The translations under genes and the position numbers were made by a program. The notes under the pieces are model-generated. The model did no database searches. It saw only the letters and a list, made by a program, of their open reading frames with translations, and was not told where the DNA came from. From CAWABB01 sp963780165 (GTDB taxonomy: Bacteria > Bacteroidota > Ignavibacteria > UBA10030 > UBA6906), in the NCBI GenBank assembly GCA_963780165.1, contig CAWABB010000001.1, forward strand, positions 1,550,001 to 1,614,000: a stretch of DNA of 64,000 nt, in the 5' to 3' direction. Shown here piece by piece: positions 53,588-61,500 of the stretch; position 1 is the stretch's first letter; every line of letters begins with the position of its first letter.

Positions 53588-54853
53588 TCACTTCTTTCCG
53601 CTTCTCTTCTTCGCCTTTGCCTTCACCCGAGCCGGCTTCGCCTTTCTCGCGAGCCGCTTCGCCGCACCGCCAACCTTCTTCCCTTTTCCGGTGAACGCTT
53701 TTGCCGCCCGCACCACCGTTGCGGTTTCCGAGGCTCCCAGCTTCCCCGCGATGGCTTCCGCCATCTGCATCGTGGTCGCGCTGCCGCCCATGTCGTATGT
53801 GCGGACGTTCCCCTCTTTGATGACCGTGGCGGTAGCCTGCTCGAGCTTTCGGCCCTTCTCCCCCTCTCCCAACCAGTCCAGCATCATCTTCGCCGCGAGG
53901 ATTGTGGCGATGGGGTTGACCTTGTACTGCCCTGCATATTTCGGGGCGGAGCCATGCGTCGGCTCGAACACGGCGAGCTTCGTGCCGATATTACCTGAGC
54001 ACCCGAAGCCGAGGCCGCCGACCATCTGCGCACACAGATCGGAGATGATGTCGCCGTAGAGATTCGGCGCGACGAGGACGTCATAATTGAACGGATTCTT
54101 CAGCAGCCACATGCAGATCGCGTCGACGTTGGCTTCGTCCATCTGGATATCCGGAAATTCCCTGGCAACCTGCTTCGCCTCTTCAAGGAACAGACCATCG
54201 GTCGCGCGCACCACGTTCGCCTTGTGGACAATCGTGACGCGCTTGCGCTTGTGCTCGCGGGCAAACTCGAACGCCGCGCGGGCGATCCGGGCCGAACCCT
54301 TGCGCGTGTTGATCTTGCAGGAGACGGCATACTCCTCGGGCAACAACCCCGTGAACGCGCCAAACGGCTTCGAGAGCGAGCCGAGCGTGTCGGCGAGCGC
54401 CGGAGGAACGGGGGAAAACTCGACGCCGGCGTACAGGTCTTCCGTGTTCTCGCGGAAGACGACCAGGTCGATCCCTTCCTTGAAGTTCAGTGGATTCCCC
54501 GGATAGGCCTTGGTCGGACGGAGGCAGATATACAGATCGAACAGCTGGCGCATTCTGACGATCGGTGACCGGTACACGAGTCCGGTCCCGCGAAGGGACG
54601 GCGTGAGCTCCGCTTCGGCGGCCTTGACCGGTTTCGATGTGATCGCTCCGAACATTGCCGCGTGGGATGAGCCGAGAAGCTCGATGGTGCGCTTCGGGAG
54701 GGCGTCCCCCTCGCTGCACCAGAAATCCCAGCCGATGTCGCCGTGCGGATATGTTGCGTCAAGATGGAGCGCGTCCAGCACGAGGCGCGCGGCTTCCATC
54801 ACTTCTTTGCCGATGCCGTCGCCGGGCAGCCAGGCGATCGAATACTGTCCCAT
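53588..54853 (-). CDS. Isocitrate/isopropylmalate-family dehydrogenase with Lys/Ala-rich tail
   Basis: The protein has 421 residues. LPGDGIGKEVMEAA, FRENTEDLYAGVEF, the Lys of THVHKANV-type motif (IVHKANVVRATDG), NLYGDIISD and HGSAPKYAGQYKVNP define the family; RENTED favours NAD-dependent isocitrate or homoisocitrate dehydrogenase over LeuB. The last ~33 residues (GKGKKVGGAAKRLARK and on to RSGKK) are a very basic tail not needed for catalysis. It is encoded upstream of the lyase, CoA-transferase and LeuCD genes, so it may act on the LeuCD product. Confidence 0.85.
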   Translation of the reverse strand: MGQYSIAWLPGDGIGKEVMEAARLVLDALHLDATYPHGDIGWDFWCSEGDALPKRTIELLGSSHAAMFGAITSKPVKAAEAELTPSLRGTGLVYRSPIVRMRQLFDLYICLRPTKAYPGNPLNFKEGIDLVVFRENTEDLYAGVEFSPVPPALADTLGSLSKPFGAFTGLLPEEYAVSCKINTRKGSARIARAAFEFAREHKRKRVTIVHKANVVRATDGLFLEEAKQVAREFPDIQMDEANVDAICMWLLKNPFNYDVLVAPNLYGDIISDLCAQMVGGLGFGCSGNIGTKLAVFEPTHGSAPKYAGQYKVNPIATILAAKMMLDWLGEGEKGRKLEQATATVIKEGNVRTYDMGGSATTMQMAEAIAGKLGASETATVVRAAKAFTGKGKKVGGAAKRLARKAKPARVKAKAKKRSGKK

Positions 54854-54886
54854 AGAATGTCCGTTTCGTGGTTATGATCAGACGAA

Positions 54887-55459
54887 TTAGGCCTTCCGCT
54901 CGCCCGCGGTCCTAATCTCGAGCGGATGCAGCAGCGCCTCCCCCGCTTCCACCCCGATACCAAGCCCGAGCCCGAGAAGCAGCCCGTCCACAAAGTTCTT
55001 GCGGAAGGCTTCCGCCGGGATCGCCGATGGCCCTGACAGCGACCCGATGAGCAGCGTCAGCAGCACGAACATCGCGCCGTAGGTGAGCGAAACGACGACG
55101 AACCTGAACGCCCGCAACTGCGCCAGCCTTCGCTCGAACAGGTACGCGACGACGATGACGGGGAGGTTCAGGCCGAAGGAGAAAATGACGGCTTGAAGTC
55201 GTGGGACGTAGGAGGTAGCGACGAAGAACTGTACCGCGCTCGCAACGACCGCCGCGGTGATCGCCTCCGAAAGGCCCCGGACGTGGTAGAATGCAAAGAT
55301 CAGTGCACAACTGAAGCCGAACGACACAAACGCAAACCCCGGGCTGGTGAGGACGAACACCTCGCTCCCGTACAGCATCAGGCCGACGACCACCGCGCCG
55401 GCAAGACCCGCCAGTGTGATGACCAGGATACGGATCGCCGCAACGACATACTGCTTCAT
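54887..55459 (-). CDS. Integral membrane protein of unknown function
   Basis: The protein has 190 residues with about five membrane segments, for example VAAIRILVITLAGLAGAVV and the AVIFSFGLNLPVIVVAYLF region. GGAGGGAGCC precedes the ATG. I do not recognise a family. Neighbours are a dehydrogenase and two ferritin-like genes, which gives no clear hint. A structural role in the membrane or small-molecule transport are both possible. Confidence 0.7.
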   Translation of the reverse strand: MKQYVVAAIRILVITLAGLAGAVVVGLMLYGSEVFVLTSPGFAFVSFGFSCALIFAFYHVRGLSEAITAAVVASAVQFFVATSYVPRLQAVIFSFGLNLPVIVVAYLFERRLAQLRAFRFVVVSLTYGAMFVLLTLLIGSLSGPSAIPAEAFRKNFVDGLLLGLGLGIGVEAGEALLHPLEIRTAGERKA

Positions 55460-55533
55460 GGCTCCCTCCGTGGGTAGTGTGACCGTAGTGCCGCAGCCAA
55501 CCCGGCACCGGGCAGCACTGGCCTCCCCCTCGG

Positions 55534-55785
55534 TCAGTCCGCCATGCCCGCTTCCAGGTCTCGCTGCAGCTCGATTTCCTCGAGTTCCTTGCGGAGCGTA
55601 TCGGCGTGCCCCTGCTCCATCGCGGACAGATCCATCAGCACCTGCCGCGTGTGCACATCCGCCGCGACGTCCGCGGCATGCCGGTAGTAATCCCGCGCCT
55701 CAATCTCATCCGCAATGGCGATCTCAAGGATATCGCGCATGGACATCTCGGCCCAGTTGAGCGGTTCAGGTCGGTGATGTGGCAT
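55534..55785 (-). CDS. Half-size ferritin/rubrerythrin-like protein B
   Basis: The protein has 83 residues forming two helices: ILEIAIADEIEARDYYRHAA and VLMDLSAMEQGHADTLRKEL. The first carries an ExxE-type motif and the second ExxH, the iron ligands of one half of a rubrerythrin/ferritin four-helix bundle. A dimer could complete a di-iron site. The ATG at 55785 is preferred to an in-frame TTG at 55794. It lies one base after the stop of a second half-size protein (55787-56035). Confidence 0.72.
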   Translation of the reverse strand: MPHHRPEPLNWAEMSMRDILEIAIADEIEARDYYRHAADVAADVHTRQVLMDLSAMEQGHADTLRKELEEIELQRDLEAGMAD

Positions 55786-55786
55786 G

Positions 55787-56035
55787 TCAGGCAAAGCTAT
55801 CGTTGATATTGTCGAGTGTGTTGAAGCGTGCCAGCAGGGCTTCGCGCCTGACGCGCAACGCAGCGAGCGAGCGGTTCCGGTCGCGGATCAGGTCTTCAAG
55901 CAGCTCCCGGATGTCAGGGTAATCGCACTCAGCGGCGAAACGCTGATACTCCTTGATCGCCTCCCGCTCCCGGTGTTCGGCGACATCGAGCGCCGCACAC
56001 ACCCCCCTACACGAATGGACGCACTGACGTTCCAT
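55787..56035 (-). CDS. Half-size ferritin-like protein A
   Basis: The protein has 82 residues with a strong AGGAGG ribosome site. A Cys-containing N-terminus (CVHSCRGVCAALDVAEHRER) precedes helix AIKEYQRFAAECDYPDIRELLEDLIRDRNRS, split here by its turn at CDYPD; the AEHREREAIKEY and EDLIRDRNR runs recall ferritin-like helices. Ligands are less clear than in the neighbouring protein. The pair could form a heteromeric di-iron or iron-storage assembly. An unrelated helical role is possible. Confidence 0.62.
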   Translation of the reverse strand: MERQCVHSCRGVCAALDVAEHREREAIKEYQRFAAECDYPDIRELLEDLIRDRNRSLAALRVRREALLARFNTLDNINDSFA

Positions 56036-56050
56036 CGGCCCTCCTTTCGT

Positions 56051-56602
56051 TCAGACGGCTTCCAGGGCCCCGGCGAGCTCCATGCCCCGCCTGATGGCCT
56101 GCTCGTTCAGCGACAGCAGATGATGATACCTCTCCGGCAGCACCTTCTTCAGCGCGCTCAGGACCGATTGCGGCTCCACGACATGGGTCCGCTCCAGCAC
56201 GGCCCCCAGCACGATCATGTTCATGATCCTGCTGTTCTTCATCTTCACCGCCTCCTCGCTGGCCGGAATCCCGAGCACGGAGATGTCCGTGCGCGTCGGG
56301 GGCGTGATGATGTTCGTGGAATCGTAGAGCAGCAGGCCGCCCGCCCGCACCGCGTGCTCGAACTTGTCCACGGACGGCTGATTCAGCCCGACGACCGTGT
56401 CGAATGTCGTCACGATGGGGGAGCTGATTCTGAGGTCGGACACGATCACGATGCAGTTCGCCGTGCCGCCGCGCATCTCGGGCCCGTAGGACGGCATCCA
56501 GCTGATCTCCTTCCCTTCCACCACGCCCGCGTAGGCGAGCGTCATCCCCATGGAGAGGACGCCCTGTCCGCCGAACCCCGCAAAAAGAGCTTCATGTGTC
56601 AT
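56051..56602 (-). CDS. 2-oxoacid:ferredoxin oxidoreductase, gamma subunit
   Basis: The protein has 183 residues with the gamma-domain start LFAGFGGQGVLSMG, then EISWMPSYGPEMRGGTANC and NSRIMNMIVLGAV. It is the fourth subunit of a VOR/KOR-type complex and lies 20 bases after the beta subunit. It binds and helps transfer electrons from the TPP site. The subunit order delta-alpha-beta-gamma here matches many VorDBAC operons. Confidence 0.92.
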   Translation of the reverse strand: MTHEALFAGFGGQGVLSMGMTLAYAGVVEGKEISWMPSYGPEMRGGTANCIVIVSDLRISSPIVTTFDTVVGLNQPSVDKFEHAVRAGGLLLYDSTNIITPPTRTDISVLGIPASEEAVKMKNSRIMNMIVLGAVLERTHVVEPQSVLSALKKVLPERYHHLLSLNEQAIRRGMELAGALEAV

Positions 56603-56622
56603 GGATGATCTTCTCCGTCAGT

Positions 56623-57405
56623 TCACTGCGGCACTTTGAGATCGCCGGGAGGGTAGAGCGGGAACATGTGATCCACGATCCAGTGGTTCGCTTCCACCGG
56701 CGTCATCTTCCACCCCGACGGGCAATTCGAGACGACCTCCACGAAGCAGAGCCCCTTCTTCTCCTTCTGGTACTGGAACGCCTTCGTGAGCGCCTTCTTG
56801 AGCTGCCGGACCGCATTGGGGGTGTGGACAGACTGGCGCGTGACGTAGGCAACTCCGGGGAGCATTGCGATCATTTCGGTAATCTTCAACGGAAAGCCTG
56901 CGGTCTCGACCGTGCGTCCGGCCGGCGACGTGGAGGTCTTCATGCCCAGCAGCGAGGTGGGGGCCATTTGCCCGCCCGTCATCCCGTAGATGGCATTGTT
57001 GATGAAGAGCATGAGGATGTTCTCGCCGCGGTTCGCGGTGTGAATCGTTTCAGCGGTTCCGATCGCGGCAAGGTCGCCGTCGCCCTGGTATGAAAAGACA
57101 TAGCGGTCGGGGAGGATGCGCTTGACGGCCGTGGCGACAGCCGACGCCCGCCCGTGTGCCGCCTCCTGCATGTCGATGTTCAGGTACTGGTAGGCGAACA
57201 CCGAGCATCCTACGGGCGCGACGCCCACAGTCTGCTCCTGGATTCCAAGCTCGTGCACCACCTCCATCAGGACCCGGTGGACCGCGCTATGTCCGCACCC
57301 TGGGCAGTAGTGGAAGCGCGTGTCCGTCAGCGTGTCAGGCTTCTCGTACACGCACTCCAGCGTCCGGCGCTCTTCCTCGGTCATGGTTATTTCGACGTCT
57401 TCCAT
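56623..57405 (-). CDS. 2-oxoacid:ferredoxin oxidoreductase, TPP-binding beta subunit
   Basis: The protein has 260 residues. FHYCPGCGHSAVHRVL, VGCSVFAYQYLN, the TPP-Mg motif QGDGDLAAIGTAE through NNAIYGMTGGQMAPTS (GDG...N) are diagnostic. It decarboxylates the 2-oxoacid and passes electrons to Fe-S clusters. It sits between alpha and gamma subunit genes. Confidence 0.93.
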   Translation of the reverse strand: MEDVEITMTEEERRTLECVYEKPDTLTDTRFHYCPGCGHSAVHRVLMEVVHELGIQEQTVGVAPVGCSVFAYQYLNIDMQEAAHGRASAVATAVKRILPDRYVFSYQGDGDLAAIGTAETIHTANRGENILMLFINNAIYGMTGGQMAPTSLLGMKTSTSPAGRTVETAGFPLKITEMIAMLPGVAYVTRQSVHTPNAVRQLKKALTKAFQYQKEKKGLCFVEVVSNCPSGWKMTPVEANHWIVDHMFPLYPPGDLKVPQ

Positions 57406-57406
57406 G

Positions 57407-58495
57407 TCAGTAGGCCTCCGCGTGGCGTGACTGCTTCTGCGCGATCAGCTTCTTGAGCGCGCCGACGACTTCCTCGGGCGAGGGGATCACGCCGCCCATA
57501 CGCCCATAGAAGGTGACAGGGGTTCGGCCTTCCACGGCCAACCTCACGTCCTCGACCATCTGCCCGGCGTTCATTTCGACGACGAGCATGCCGTCGACGC
57601 GGTCGGCCAGTGCGCGAATCGGGAGCGTGGGGAATGGATACAGCGTGATCGGGCGAAGCACGCCGGCCTTGATTCCCTCTTCGCGCGCGATCTGTGAGGC
57701 CCGGTGTGCGATGCGCGCCACCAGTCCGTACGCCACGATGACGACGTCGGCATCGTCCGTGTCCAGCTCCTCGAACCGGACTTCTTTCTCACGAAGAATG
57801 CGGTATTTTTCCTGCAGACGGAGGTTGATCTCCTCCATCTTTTCGGGCTGGATATGAAGGGACGTGATGACGTTCCGCTCGCGGGTCGCCGGCTTGCCGG
57901 TGGTCGCCCATGGCTTCGGAGGAGTGTGCTCGGCGGGATTGTACTTCCGGAATTCCACCTTCTCCATCATCTGTCCGAGAGCCCCGTCCGCCAGGATCAT
58001 CGCCGGGTTGCGGTATGTGTCGGCCAGGTCGAACGCGTCATAGACGAAATCCGCCATCTCCTGGACGCTGGAGGGGGCCAGCACGATCAGGTGGTAGTCG
58101 CCGTGCCCTCCGCCCTTCACGGCCTGGAAGTAGTCTCCCTGCGATGGCTGGATGGTGCCGAGGCCCGGGCCGCCGCGATTCACGTTGACGACCAGGCAGG
58201 GAAGTTCGGCAGCCGCGATATAGGAGAGCCCTTCCTGCATCAGGCTGATGCCGGGGCTGGATGACGTGGTCATCACGCGGGCGCCCGCGCCTGCTGCGCC
58301 ATAGACCATGTTGATCGCCGCCACTTCGCTCTCCGCCTGCAGGACGACCATCCCGCGCTGGCGCGCTTCCGCCGTGAGGTACTCGAGGATTTCAGACTGG
58401 GGGGTGATCGGATACCCGAAGTACGCCTGGCACCCCGCGCGGATGCCGGCTTCCGCGAGGGCTTCGTTCCCCTTCATCAACCGAACGTCGTCCAC
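57407..58495 (-). CDS. vorB: 2-oxoacid:ferredoxin oxidoreductase alpha subunit (VorB type)
   Basis: The protein has 362 residues, the VorB length. KGNEALAEAGIRAGCQAYFGYPITPQSE at the start (split by the conserved Gly-Cys), VMTTSSSPGISLMQEG, GGPGLGTIQPSQGDY and the C-terminal VVEMNAGQMVEDV match 3-methyl-2-oxobutanoate:ferredoxin oxidoreductase. It binds the 2-oxoacid and CoA. Substrate range in this subfamily covers branched-chain 2-oxoacids and 2-oxobutyrate; 2-oxoglutarate (KorA) is an alternative. It lies 2 bases after the ferredoxin subunit. Confidence 0.9.
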   Translation of the reverse strand: MDDVRLMKGNEALAEAGIRAGCQAYFGYPITPQSEILEYLTAEARQRGMVVLQAESEVAAINMVYGAAGAGARVMTTSSSPGISLMQEGLSYIAAAELPCLVVNVNRGGPGLGTIQPSQGDYFQAVKGGGHGDYHLIVLAPSSVQEMADFVYDAFDLADTYRNPAMILADGALGQMMEKVEFRKYNPAEHTPPKPWATTGKPATRERNVITSLHIQPEKMEEINLRLQEKYRILREKEVRFEELDTDDADVVIVAYGLVARIAHRASQIAREEGIKAGVLRPITLYPFPTLPIRALADRVDGMLVVEMNAGQMVEDVRLAVEGRTPVTFYGRMGGVIPSPEEVVGALKKLIAQKQSRHAEAY

Positions 58496-58497
58496 GG

Positions 58498-58788
58498 TCA
58501 GCTCCTTTCATCGATGGTGACGGTGATATCCTGCGTCACGTTGGAGATCTTGGCCACCGGCACTTTCTCCTTTTTCGCTTCCCGGTAGACCGTGATCACC
58601 GCATCGGGGCAGACCAGCGCACAGTTCGTGCAGCCGGTACAGTTGTCCTTGATCAGAACGGCGTAGTGGTATCCTTGCGCGTTGATCTGCGGGGAAAGGG
58701 TGATGCTCTCCTGCGGACATGCTTCGATGCACAGCTCGCACCCTTTGCACGTCTCAATGTCGAACGTCACCTTGCCTTTGGTCGCCAT
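58498..58788 (-). CDS. 2-oxoacid:ferredoxin oxidoreductase, ferredoxin-type delta subunit
   Basis: The protein has 96 residues with two [4Fe-4S] motifs, CKGCELCIEACP and CTGCTNCALVCP. This is the small ferredoxin subunit placed first in VOR/KOR operons; it receives electrons from the catalytic subunits. It lies 32 bases after the PLP-enzyme gene and 2 bases before alpha. Confidence 0.93.
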   Translation of the reverse strand: MATKGKVTFDIETCKGCELCIEACPQESITLSPQINAQGYHYAVLIKDNCTGCTNCALVCPDAVITVYREAKKEKVPVAKISNVTQDITVTIDERS

Positions 58789-58820
58789 CGAGTGTCCTCC
58801 TTATCCTTCTGCCAACCGGA

Positions 58821-60152
58821 TCAGCGTCCGGCTTCCAGTGACTGCTTCAGGTCCCTGATGATATCCTCAGCCTTTTCGATGCCGATCGCCAGCCTGATGC
58901 CACCGGGGTCCAGCCCCCTGGCAACCTGCTCTTCCGGCGGGATCGCCGAATGAGTCATGGAGCCGGGGTGCTCGATCAGCGTACGGATGTTTCCCAGGCT
59001 CACCGCCAGTGTGATGCAGTATGCGTCCCGGGCGATTCTGTTGATGCACGCTTCGGCCCGGCGAAGCGAGTCGTTCAGGTCGTTCCCTTTCATCACGAAG
59101 TAGATCATCGATCCGGGCGCAAAGTTTCCGTCGTAGTCCACCATCTGGCGGCGGGCCAGCGCCTGCTGGGGGAACGTCGGGAGGCCGGGGTAATGAACGC
59201 ACTCGATCTCCGGGCGTGTCGCCAGGAACTGCGCGACCTTGCCGGCCGTCTCCTGCATCGCGCGCATGCGCACGGCGAGCGAGGGAAGCCCCATCACGAG
59301 AATGGGCCACGCGCTCTTCGACGACATCGAGCCGCCGAAGTCTTTCCGGTACAGCAGCAGCGGGTCGCGACTCCAGGAAGGACCGATGACCACGCCGCCA
59401 ACTTCCGTGCCGAATCCGCAGATCGCCTTCGTGAGCGAGTGCACGACGAAATCGAACCCGAACGAAATCGGCCGCTGGCAAAACGGCGTAGCGAACGTGC
59501 TGTCCACCACCGTGTACATGCGCTCGTCCTTCCCGCGCGCGGCATTCACGCGCCGCACGATGTCCGCCACGGCCTTCAGGTCGACCAGCCGCATGGTCGG
59601 GTTCACCGGCGATTCAACGTAGACGACGCGCGTCTTGTCCGTGATGGCCTTCTCGAGATTCGCCACATTCGTCAGGTCGGTGAACCGCACGCCGATCTTC
59701 AATCGGGGATACCAGTTCGTGAGCAGTGAATAGGTGCAGCCGTACAACGTCGAGTGCGCGACGATCTCGCTCCCCGCCGCCGTCAGCATGCCGAGGATTC
59801 CCGAGATGGCTGCCATGCCGCTCGCAAACGTGACGGCGACGTCGCCGCCCTCCGCGAACGCGAGGTTCTGCTCCAGCATGTCCTTGTTCGGCTCGCCGAG
59901 GCGGTCATAAATATAGATCGGGGCTTTCGTCCGTACATCGACCTCCGGCGTGTGGTGGGCGAACTCCATGAATCCCTGGGCCCCGCGCTGGGCGCTGTCG
60001 AGCCTGTACGTCGCCGACGAAGACATGGGCGGCAGAAGGTGATGGGAATAGTCCCAGGCGGGGTCCTGCATCTCGCCGTATATCAGGCGCGTCTCCGGCG
60101 AATACCCGCTCAGTTCCTTCTTGTCCTGCTGTTCGTTCTGTGACATGTCCAT
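58821..60152 (-). CDS. PLP-dependent Cys/Met-metabolism lyase (methionine gamma-lyase-like)
   Basis: The protein has 443 residues. The PLP lysine is in VVHSLTKAICGFG, preceded by VVDSTFATPFCQRP, with FASGMAAISGIL and YVESPVNPTMRLVD also typical of the gamma-family. It could cleave methionine to 2-oxobutyrate, methanethiol and ammonia, or act as a cystathionine or homocysteine enzyme. The VOR genes directly downstream would oxidise 2-oxobutyrate, which favours a degradative role. Confidence 0.85.
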   Translation of the reverse strand: MDMSQNEQQDKKELSGYSPETRLIYGEMQDPAWDYSHHLLPPMSSSATYRLDSAQRGAQGFMEFAHHTPEVDVRTKAPIYIYDRLGEPNKDMLEQNLAFAEGGDVAVTFASGMAAISGILGMLTAAGSEIVAHSTLYGCTYSLLTNWYPRLKIGVRFTDLTNVANLEKAITDKTRVVYVESPVNPTMRLVDLKAVADIVRRVNAARGKDERMYTVVDSTFATPFCQRPISFGFDFVVHSLTKAICGFGTEVGGVVIGPSWSRDPLLLYRKDFGGSMSSKSAWPILVMGLPSLAVRMRAMQETAGKVAQFLATRPEIECVHYPGLPTFPQQALARRQMVDYDGNFAPGSMIYFVMKGNDLNDSLRRAEACINRIARDAYCITLAVSLGNIRTLIEHPGSMTHSAIPPEEQVARGLDPGGIRLAIGIEKAEDIIRDLKQSLEAGR

Positions 60153-60167
60153 CGCAATGCTCCAGTG

Positions 60168-61247
60168 TCAAACGATTGATGTCGGTACCAGCGCGTCCTC
60201 GAGCGGCCGCCGGGGCGTCCGCGGCGTCTCTTCGAGGCAGTAGCCGATGCGCAGGAGCAGCTGCGGCCACGATGACACGCCAATCACGGAGCGGAGCCGC
60301 GCGCGGATCTCCGGTACGTGCATCGGCATATTGAAGTAGCTGCATGCAAGCCCCTCGCGTTCGGCGGTCAACAGGAGCTCCTGCAAGAGCTCGCCGGCGT
60401 CCAGCCAGTGCGGAACCGTGTCCTCTGATGCAATCACGGCCAGGGCCGGCGCTTGCCGGCACAGGTTCAGCTCCTGCGTAGCGCGTTGACGGGCGCTTTC
60501 CACCGCGCGGACCGCCCAGGAGGCTATCGGAGGAGGGACGCCTTTGGATCCGGTCGCCACCGCGGGGATGCCGTCGGATACTGCCGCGGTGTCTGCGTGG
60601 ATCCATGCAGACATGTCGTCGCGGTAGGCCTGATCGGCCAGTTGCCGCGTGTCCGCTTCGGCCACCAGGTCCGCCACCGCTTCATTCAGCCGCCCGTCGA
60701 CGGAGACTGTCAGCGAGCTCACCCGCCCCCCGTCCAATCCACCGAACGCCTCCAGCGCCGAGCGCGGGATGCGAGAAAGGAGAAAGGCCCTCCGGTTGGT
60801 CCGGCGCCTGGCGACGGCCGGGAACAGCCTCGCACGCGAGGCATCCCCGATGGGGTGGGCCGCCACCGGGGTCAGAAGCGCGATGGCCAGCGGGCGGTCG
60901 CTGCTTCCCGTATGGTTGTACTCGACCAGGCAGGAAAATCCGAAATGCGCGGCTGCAACCCGCACGGTCGCCACGGCCGCTCCGATGCTCAGCAGCAGCT
61001 CCCGGTTTCCCGGATCCACGAACGGCATCCGGCGCGTGTAGTCGGCATACACCTCGATGCCGTTTTCGCTCACCGCGAAGCGCCACGGCTGTGTGTTGTA
61101 TGTCGACGGCGCAAGAATCGCATAGCGCAGCAGGAACCGGAACTGATCCTCCAGCGCCCCGGTCACCGGAAAATCGCGCTCGTCCACCTCGAACGGCGTC
61201 CGAACCGGATCATACAGCGCGTGCGTGTCCCTGGCCAGCATCGTCAT
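60168..61247 (-). CDS. Acg-family FMN nitroreductase-like protein
   Basis: The protein has 359 residues from the ATG at 61247, which overlaps the ferredoxin stop (ATGA); the longer reading is out-of-frame ferredoxin. RYAILAPSTYNTQPWRF and YADYTRRMPFVDPGNREL define the Acg-like nitroreductase subfamily; FNMPMHVPEIRARLRSVIG lies near the end. Acg proteins may sequester FMN rather than reduce substrates. The coupled ferredoxin suggests an electron donor, so a redox role is plausible here. Confidence 0.82.
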   Translation of the reverse strand: MTMLARDTHALYDPVRTPFEVDERDFPVTGALEDQFRFLLRYAILAPSTYNTQPWRFAVSENGIEVYADYTRRMPFVDPGNRELLLSIGAAVATVRVAAAHFGFSCLVEYNHTGSSDRPLAIALLTPVAAHPIGDASRARLFPAVARRRTNRRAFLLSRIPRSALEAFGGLDGGRVSSLTVSVDGRLNEAVADLVAEADTRQLADQAYRDDMSAWIHADTAAVSDGIPAVATGSKGVPPPIASWAVRAVESARQRATQELNLCRQAPALAVIASEDTVPHWLDAGELLQELLLTAEREGLACSYFNMPMHVPEIRARLRSVIGVSSWPQLLLRIGYCLEETPRTPRRPLEDALVPTSIV

Positions 61248-61498
61248 GCAGCGTCCTTGCGGGCGCCTCCATCGCCGGTGCGGATCGCATCCACCGGACA
61301 ATCCTCCATCGCCTCCTGCACGAACTCCTCCTCCTCTTTCGACTTCGGCTGACGCGCGACCACGTACTGGTTTGTGTCCTTGTTGTAGTCGAAGTTCTCC
61401 GGGGCAAGCGATGCGCAGTAGGCGCACCCGTCGCACTCTTCGGTCGTGTAGTACTTCCCCGGGACGTTCAGGGGCAGCTTTTTCGGATCGTCGTTCAC
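61244..61498 (-). CDS. Small [4Fe-4S] ferredoxin
   Basis: The protein has 84 residues from a GTG at 61498, preceded by GGAAG eight bases upstream and just after the CcmF stop; an ATG at 61570 would read into CcmF. CDGCAYCASLAPENF and DCPVDAI provide four cysteines for a single [4Fe-4S] cluster. Coupled translation with the nitroreductase implies they work together. Confidence 0.83.
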   Translation of the reverse strand: MNDDPKKLPLNVPGKYYTTEECDGCAYCASLAPENFDYNKDTNQYVVARQPKSKEEEEFVQEAMEDCPVDAIRTGDGGARKDAA

Positions 61499-61500
61499 GG

